Shown in pieces: positions 59,801 through 64,000 of a stretch of 64,000 bases of DNA. How positions within the stretch are numbered: position 1 is the first letter of the stretch; every line of letters starts with the position of its first letter. Below the pieces are notes generated by a model. The model saw only the letters and a list, made by a program, of their open reading frames with translations. It did not search any database and was not told where the DNA came from. A program made the position numbers and the translations under genes. Origin of the DNA: Litoditis marina (taxonomy: Eukaryota > Nematoda > Chromadorea > Rhabditida > Rhabditidae); NCBI GenBank assembly GCA_964036275.1, contig OZ038439.1:16476330-16540329 (forward strand). Direction: 5' to 3'.

Positions 59801-60108
59801 GACTGAAAAAGTGTTATTTTCGAAGTTTGAACTTTTATTTTCCTTCTGTAAAACTTGAAATCACCACTTTTGGTGTGGTTTGTGCCTGAAACTTTCTGGC
59901 ATCTCGAACGAAGCATGGCCAGATGACTAAACACTTCTGAGATGATCCGATTGAAGCTTGTATAGAGATTCTCGTAAGTGCTGAAGTGAAAAGAATTTGA
60001 AATTTGAAAAGTTCAAAAACTAACCTGAGAGGAGAAAAAGGGTATCGAAAAAGCCCATATATGAGCGATGAGCGCTGCAGATATCAGCAGCGTCCTCATG
60101 TTGTAACC
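35196..60108 (-). CDS. mig-6: Papilin, basement-membrane protein (MIG-6 long form)
   Basis: Fifty-two exons from the ATG at 60099 to the TAG at 35196-35198 join in phase to 2119 residues; C. elegans MIG-6L is of similar length. Order: signal peptide, TSP1 repeat, ADAMTS-like cysteine-rich and spacer region, six more TSP1-type repeats, eleven GCC-D cysteine repeats, eleven Kunitz domains with Pro/Gln linkers, one Ig domain and a C-terminal PLAC domain. This is the papilin/lacunin architecture. Papilin is a secreted extracellular-matrix protein that in C. elegans (mig-6) guides gonadal distal tip cell migration and shapes basement membrane. The exon starts at an acceptor (CTTCCAG/GG) nine bases before the ATG, which suggests SL trans-splicing. 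Exon coordinates are given in the block entries that follow. Identity is firm. Confidence 0.95.
36437..41290 (-). CDS. mig-6: Papilin exons 40-49: Kunitz domains 7-11
   Basis: Exons: 41290-41146, 39967-39835, 39503-39303, 39097-39000, 38840-38762, 38621-38458, 38313-38242, 37362-37172, 37013-36890, 36554-36437 (residues 1562-2003). K7 follows a Gln/His linker. An acidic, Glu-rich linker exon (39503-39303, 67 codons) separates K7 from K8. K8 is split over three exons, ending EACERACG in the exon that also starts K9. Cores are YGGCEGN, FGGCDGN, YTGCGGN, YSGCRGN and YGGCEGN. K7 has Lys after the second cysteine and K8 has Phe; the others have Asp, Ser and Gln. The acceptor of exon 38621 is AACAAG, an unusual -AAG. 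Confidence 0.92.
37480..37509 (-). pseudogene. Partial copy of the Kunitz 10 exon start, with acceptor
   Basis: TTTTCAG/CGTTCTGCCCCGCTCGGCCG lies about 150 bases upstream of the real exon 37362 (TTTTTAG/TGTTCTCCCCCGCTCGGCCG). After a four-base GGCC insertion it continues, frameshifted, in a sequence that matches GPCSxAIxM codon by codon, with silent changes (CCC/CCG, TGC/TGT, GCC/GCG). Used as an exon start it would give CVLPRSAG, then about twelve other residues and a stop. Confidence 0.55.
37545..37605 (+). mobile_element. tRNA-like remnant
   Basis: GGTCGTGGGTTCGATTTCGG resembles a tRNA B-box and T-arm, followed by AGAGTGACAAATAAATG. The D-arm side is not recognisable. It is probably a truncated SINE of the same general type as those at 25728 and 30538. 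Confidence 0.3.
37735..37850. repeat. GC-rich minisatellite built on CGCCGGCGAC
   Basis: Eight or so near-copies of CGCCGGCGAC(A/C)T lie in the papilin intron 38241-37363, an isolated block of very high GC in AT-rich intron. The palindromic core GCCGGC repeats. No coding role is evident in either strand. Confidence 0.8.
40261..40477. mobile_element. MITE-like inverted repeat
   Basis: TTTCCTACTGAGACTCCTAC/AGTAA (40261-40285) faces TACTGTAGGAGTCTCAGTAG/GAA (40455-40477), which is its complement. The 217-base element lies inside the papilin intron between the two K7 exons and has no coding capacity. Confidence 0.7.
41505..41767 (-). terminator. mig-6: Candidate end of a short papilin isoform (MIG-6S type)
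   Basis: If the donor at 41773 is not used, the frame after Kunitz 6 continues ARCARK and meets TAG at 41767-41765. A complement of AATAAA follows at 41510-41505. The product would have 1563 residues, six Kunitz domains and no Ig or PLAC domain. C. elegans makes a short MIG-6S with six Kunitz domains, so position and domain content fit. Readthrough is inferred, not observed. Confidence 0.5.
41773..46862 (-). CDS. mig-6: Papilin exons 27-39: Kunitz domains 1-6 and Gln/Pro linkers
   Basis: Exons: 46862-46803, 46461-46335, 46188-46131, 45509-45413, 45120-45046, 44807-44642, 44397-44311, 44105-44004, 43838-43716, 43432-43235, 42506-42418, 42248-42146, 41934-41773 (residues 1080-1561). Each Kunitz domain has six cysteines and the central Y/W-x-G-C core ([42 protein letters not shown]). 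K4 is on one exon. K4 has Lys after the second cysteine (CKGAF); the others have Asn, Thr, Gln, Thr and Ser. Between K2 and K3 is a (PQQQ)n linker; between K3 and K4 is an Ala/Pro-rich one. The donor at 46335 (GTTCGC) is weak. Confidence 0.92.
45600..45960. repeat. G/C-homopolymer-rich block with GGGGGGTCAAA-type units
   Basis: Runs of six to thirteen G or C alternate with short units such as GGGGGGTCAAAATTCAAC, GGTCAAACTTCAAC, GGTCAAACTACAA and CTTCAACCCCCC, in both orientations. It occupies most of the papilin intron 46130-45510. Many G-runs on both strands could form quadruplexes. It looks like a scrambled minisatellite or mobile remnant. Confidence 0.7.
46447..46528 (-). repeat. 41-base tandem duplication across the Kunitz 1 acceptor
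   Basis: Two identical 41-base units (46447-46487, 46488-46528) each contain the acceptor CTATTATAG and the first 15 bases of exon 46461 (ATGTGGTACTACGAC). Two equivalent acceptors therefore exist. Use of the outer one would add 41 bases and shift the frame. Confidence 0.85.
47141..50417 (-). CDS. mig-6: Papilin exons 18-26: GCC-D cysteine-repeat region
   Basis: Exons: 50417-50350, 49961-49797, 49544-49439, 49239-49120, 48857-48692, 48446-48339, 48103-47952, 47635-47479, 47252-47141 (residues 695-1079). Eleven repeats carry the core [FYH]-G-C-C-x-D, usually followed by a Gly-x-Asn-x-x-Gly-Cys turn (for example [19 protein letters not shown]). Papilin and lacunin share this cassette. Between repeats two and three is an acidic stretch, [17 protein letters not shown] (residues about 756-772), whose Ser-Gly in acidic context could carry glycosaminoglycan. 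The end is a Thr/Pro linker ([13 protein letters not shown]). Confidence 0.92.
50669..59301 (-). CDS. mig-6: Papilin exons 3-17: TSP1 repeats and ADAMTS-like spacer
   Basis: Exons: 59301-59162, 58356-58201, 57724-57573, 57235-57062, 56751-56609, 56182-56041, 55214-55120, 54897-54778, 53958-53876, 53622-53490, 53155-53066, 52834-52713, 52136-52004, 51704-51589, 50796-50669 (residues 53-694). TSP1-1 has [38 protein letters not shown] and [12 protein letters not shown] are the ADAMTS cysteine-rich end, and the spacer follows to about 338. Then come [65 protein letters not shown] (degenerate), [18 protein letters not shown] and [17 protein letters not shown]. These repeats mediate matrix binding; many carry O-fucose and C-mannose in other proteins. 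A tandem array copies the end of exon 56182-56041. Confidence 0.92.
52345..52413 (-). mobile_element. tRNA-like element (class II-like), not a functional tRNA
   Basis: On - the block starts GGGGCCGAGTGGTCGACTGG and ends TGGTTCGATCCCACTCGGC. GAGTGG and CCACTC pair, and GTTCGATCC is a B-box. Standard acceptor and T-stem pairing cannot be made together. It lies in the papilin intron 52712-52137. A tRNA-derived repeat fragment is likely. Confidence 0.4.
53266..53360. repeat. CT microsatellite
   Basis: A CT dinucleotide tract lies in the papilin intron between exons 53622-53490 and 53155-53066. Serine/leucine reading frames over it are artefacts. Confidence 0.9.
53762..53855. repeat. GA microsatellite
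   Basis: A GA dinucleotide tract of about 92 bases ends some 20 bases from the donor of exon 53958-53876. With the CT tract 400 bases away it forms an inverted pair flanking exon 53622-53490. Confidence 0.9.
54093..54278. repeat. Direct repeat in papilin intron
   Basis: GCAGCTTCTCCAC...CCGGGGTCAAACG occurs near 54093 and 54244, about 150 bases apart. The segment has an open - frame (54441-54076) with two related pieces ([12 protein letters not shown] and [10 protein letters not shown]), but no splice context or recognised domain. Confidence 0.5.
55444..56094 (-). repeat. 149-bp tandem array copying a papilin exon end and its donor
   Basis: Starts at 55444, 55593, 55742, 55891 and 56040 are exactly 149 bases apart. 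Each unit carries the last ~50 bases of exon 56182-56041 ([17 protein letters not shown]), the donor and about 98 bases of intron. Units are nearly identical (a G/A change in one, a C/T-type change in another). Only the 56040 copy is attached to the rest of its exon. The 55444 copy has donor GTCAGT; the others have GTAGGT. Confidence 0.95.
59722..60108 (-). CDS. mig-6: Papilin exons 1-2: signal peptide and furin-like site
   Basis: Exon 1 is 60108-60025 (ATG 60099) and exon 2 is 59802-59722. Residues 1-25 ([20 protein letters not shown]...) form a typical secretion signal. Exon 2 (residues 26-52) contains RMKRQ near 45-49, a plausible proprotein-convertase site. Both exons end in phase 0. I chose this ATG because it is the only one in the exon and it begins the hydrophobic signal. 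Confidence 0.88.
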
Positions 60109-63100
60109 CTGGAAGGAGACCAAAACTACTTATGTGGCATGAAAACTATGAACGTGGTAAGAAATAACCATTTCATCGAGCAAAACTGAGAAACGAAGTA
60201 CGAATAGAAGCAAATGAACGCAAAATTTACAGAGTAGAGTGATTTCGAGGAAAAACCAGGATAGAGAGATAGAGAGACAGCGAGTGAAAACTACGTAAAA
60301 AGTAAGCACGAAAAAAGGTTTTATGTAGGACCCTGTCATATTACTTCTGACATATGACAAATGACATGAATGAAGACAGAGGTACCGTTTTTGTAACTAC
60401 TACTGCAAAACTGCACACGTGTTTTTCACGTGATGATTGAACTACGAATCCAATCAGAGACGTCCATCACGTGAATCTGTTGAGAATGTTCCAAACATTC
60501 TTTTCGGTGTAAAAATCTGTTGGCGGCTCTTTTTCAGATGGCCGGCTCTTTTGCTGGAAACAATCATTGGCCGAGAGCTAGACAACAACTGTCGTCGACC
60601 TCTCAATTGGCAAAAATCACCGGGAGGAGGCCAAAAAATAAGTATGATTAACCGAATCACAAACAATTTGTAGATAAGTGGGTCAGATTCTTTGTAAATG
60701 ATTGGCCAGCCTCATTTTATGAAAAAAAAATAGAAGTTGTACTAGCTAGAAACGCATGGTTTACGAACCTAAGAAAAGAATAAAACGGAGCAAAGGGATA
60801 GCAGCGTCCAGAACTATTCGGTTAGAGCTCTAGTAAGGTTTCAAAGAGTCAAAGCGGAAATTGACTACGGTTAAGGTATGAACACAAGAAGAAGATTGAA
60901 GAAGACTTGAAAAGGTGACAGGCAGATGCCGAGACGTCGCAATGGCTAGCAGGACAGGTAGGGTCATAGTGATAAGGGACTTGTGTGACTAGTAGGCAAG
61001 TGATAGGGGCATCGGTCACTAAAAAGGTCGTTAACAGATCCGGACGACCTACTACAGCAGATGAGATGATGAAAAGTTGTAGTTTATTATATCAACTCGA
61101 GAGTTAGAAACAACGAAAGATTTAGGTGAGAGGAGTCACACAATACTAAAAGCACTCATTGATATAATAAATATCATCCAAAAACTGGAAATAAAAGAAA
61201 GGATTCCTGTATAGAAGATAACTCAGATTACTCAGTTTCAGAGATTGTGAAAGAAGCTGAGAAATGTTTCTAAAAACGAATGTACAAGTCAGGCAATACC
61301 CATCTAAGTTCGCAGAGAGGAGGCGAATCCCAGGTCGTTCTTATTTTTCGAATGCGCATGTTTTCATCCGTAAAACTAACTACTAAATGAATAGAAAATA
61401 AGTAAAGTTCTACTTCTAAAAACAACCTCTTTATTTTAATTTATTTCAAGTCAATTTTGTTGTACTAATAAAACCCAATATAATACTGAATAGGCTGTGA
61501 TATGAATAGGTATATCTACTACTAGTTGTGAATGAACTGTATAGACTATATTTCCCTTCGAACTCGTAACTATGTCCAAATCTCTAACTATAAAGATCCT
61601 AAAGAGACCTAAATAGGACACGAGTGTGTACGGTATACTGTAGAGCTGTAAATAGCAGCCTGTGAGCTTGGAATAGAGATGTCCAATTGCAAGCCATGCC
61701 AAAGCTGTTGGGCGGTACGCGGCAGACTCCGCCCACTTTATATGGAAGAAAGACTGCAAAAAAAGAGAGAGTGCAGACCAGCAGAGTTTTGATGAGGGTA
61801 GGGTCGTAGTCAAACTATGCAGAAAGTGATCTACCGGTTTGTAAATCAAGTAAGAAAGTGGATGTGCCCCAAAACACACGTTCAGTTTACGGTTCGGACA
61901 AGCTGGCAAGTTTTTAGAAACGTGTGCTTGTAGTGGGAGTATATCGATTATATAAGTTGAGGAAGTTGAGGAAAGATTTTTTGATAACAAATTTTCATCA
62001 TCATTTTAGTTCGTTCGTTACCAGTTTTACGATGAGAGTAGTCGGGTATTGGGCTTAATCATATCTGTATTGTAGTTTGATCTGCATACACAGCAAAAAG
62101 GAAAATTTTCTTCCTGATTGAGTTCACGAGACTGAACTCAGACATGTTGTTCACCGCTCGACGCAAGACCGCGTTTCAAGTTTCAGACTTTTTACATTTT
62201 CCCAGACCACCCCGTCGCACCATGAAAGGTCAAGTTGTAAGAAATTCGTTGCCGTCATCAGATCAGATCTCAAAGTTGAACTCACAGTGATCCTCCTCTA
62301 TTGAGAGTTTCACTGTTTTTTTATTCCTATCTTGTTGATCTGAAACTAAATTCTCAGTATCTCACATCCTTAGTATGAAGATCTAGTTAGGAAATGAGTT
62401 TAGAACAATTCCAAAATCTCACAAAATTGTAAGCATCTGTCAATTTCTGCTGTGTACGAACCAAATCCTTATCGACACTTATTTGACGTTCGACAGCTCT
62501 AACCACACTCCATTACGATGAAATTGGCACCAAAGACCCGAAAACAATGTTTTGTTGTTAGATAAACAGCCGAGCCGGCTAATGCCACGTTGTTTACCGA
62601 TAGTTTACACAAATTCTCGGCAGCTCAAAGAAGTTGGGCCCAGATTGACATGTGTCTATGGGCGATAAGTCATCACACATGTGGCCGTGTATATGACATT
62701 TGGCCCCACACAAAAACCATAGTTTATGAGGATATTCGACACCTAAATGTAGCATTTTTGAGCGGCGCCGGCAACAATGACAATGACAGTACAGAGTGAA
62801 ACAGTTGATGACAGGAAAGAGTGACAATGCCAAAATAGAATGAAACGGGACAAAAGCTACAGGTACTGACGATGGTGGTAGGTTTGACACATTTCAATCC
62901 ACACAAATTAATGAGAGTAGTAACTATTGTAGAGTTAAATCTTCTTTTTTGAACCGTTTTAAACTTCTAAACTGGCGGACTTCTCATCTAAGTAGCTCTA
63001 ATTTGGTATATCGGTGTTGAGTCAAAAACTTATTGGCCCATTCCTTTTTGCACGTTTACAAATCATGTTGTACACTTCCATTTCTCAAGCCACATCACAT

Positions 63101-64000
63101 GTGCATTATCGTGTTTGCTCCAGTACTATGCGACATAGAAAAACAGAAAACATTAAACACCTGAAGATTGCAGAGGAATGTCCGATGAATAAGCAGAGAG
63201 CTAAAAACAATACGTTCTATATTTATCTGATGTAAATGAGGGCTAAAACGGAAAATGGAACTGAGCTACTGTGAATTTGCGTATTATGTTATTTGTTAAA
63301 GAAGTCACACATATTTTGTTATCCAGTACAACTGATCATCTCTAACGTTTGAAAAATAGTTTCTGAGCAAAATAATACGATCTCAAAATAACTACCAACA
63401 AGTGCGCTCGGTGTGGGGGAAAGGTCTCACAAAGCTTATTTTTGTTAGTTATACCTGTATCGCATCATTGTTGCGTAATCGTAACCGAATACGTCCGAGA
63501 AGTAACCCAAACTCAAAAATGACCTCCAATGAGTGCGCTCAGTGTAGAACCAAGGTCTCGGTGAATATAGCCCCATTTTTAGTGATTAGTCATCTATTGT
63601 AGCGTAAGCCTAACCGAATACGCATGAAGAAACCTATGTGCTTTTTCTCATCATAAAATTAGTATATACTAAAAAACCTTCAAACATGTGCGCAGATCGT
63701 AGAATAGAACAAAGGTCTCATTGAGTCACATTTTTGTTAGTGATACGTATTGTTGCGTAATCGTAACCGAATACGCCCGAAGTAACCCAAGTGGTTGGTC
63801 GTGGCGTCTTGCTGCGAACGTCTGGCGCGCGCGGCCACGTCTGGCGGGTTAGACAATGGGGATTAAAGTGTGAGATACAATAATAGGGTGGTAAACTTAT
63901 AGGGGATTTAGAAGGGGCTCAGAGCGTCGAGAAAGGGGTAAGGTAACTACAGTTGTTAGAGTATTTGGTATCAAAAGACTCAAAAACTTTACTGATATCT
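60109..64000. other. Upstream region of papilin; no gene recognised
   Basis: The papilin promoter should lie in its left part. The longest open frame (61990-61451, -, 179 codons) begins at a non-ATG codon, has no recognised domain and is probably chance. Diverged tandem repeats occupy 63390-63800. The rest is AT-rich with no clear feature. Confidence 0.5.
63390..63800. repeat. Diverged tandem repeat, about three units
   Basis: Each unit contains GTGCGC(T/A), (A/C)AAGGTCTC, ATTTTTGTTAGT or similar, TTGTTGCGTAATCGTAACCG, AATACG and AGTAACCCAA or a decayed form (units near 63400, 63530 and 63690). Spacing is uneven, roughly 130-160 bases. It lies at the window edge and may continue. Confidence 0.7.

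Noticed and set aside
61451..61990. 179-codon open frame on -
   Set aside because: It starts at a non-ATG codon, has no recognised domain and lies in AT-rich DNA. Chance or a remnant is more likely than a gene, though it is the longest unexplained frame.

Overview
The window looks like nuclear DNA from a rhabditid nematode, most likely Caenorhabditis or a close relative. Genes are split into many short exons. Introns are AT-rich and nearly all end in TTTCAG-like acceptors. The three genes that can be rebuilt match C. elegans families: a UNC-83-type KASH protein, an SK-type potassium channel (kcnl family) and papilin/MIG-6. The species cannot be named from the sequence alone.

Layout. (1) 148-18452, + strand: the 3' 19 coding exons of a KASH-domain protein (822 residues visible, N-terminus off the left edge), with a 6.3-kb intron (293-6553) that holds CpG-rich, promoter-like sequence. 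(2) 19462-28214, - strand: a 13-exon SK-type potassium channel of 481 residues, convergent with the KASH gene. (3) 28.2-35.2 kb: intergenic DNA with small inverted-repeat elements, a tRNA-derived SINE-like copy and one ambiguous orphan exon. (4) 35196-60108, - strand: a complete papilin/MIG-6 gene of 52 coding exons. It encodes 2119 residues: signal peptide, seven TSP1-type repeats around an ADAMTS-like cysteine-rich/spacer region, eleven GCC-D cysteine repeats, eleven Kunitz domains, an Ig domain and a PLAC domain. (5) 60.1-64 kb: no gene recognised, with diverged tandem repeats at the right edge. Every exon phase was checked by hand, and all three models close without a frameshift.

The genes are not an operon. 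The KASH protein would link nuclei to kinesin/dynein, papilin is a secreted basement-membrane protein, and the channel is a plasma-membrane K+ channel. In C. elegans, UNC-83 and MIG-6 act in nuclear and cell migration respectively, but their proximity here need not mean shared control.

The most unusual signal runs through all three genes. Several exon edges have a second, partial copy lying in the adjoining intron, next to the real splice site and often with its own splice signal. In several of these copies the differences from the real exon fall mostly at third codon positions, although the copies are now frameshifted or truncated. The most extreme case is a 149-bp unit repeated four more times at one papilin donor site.
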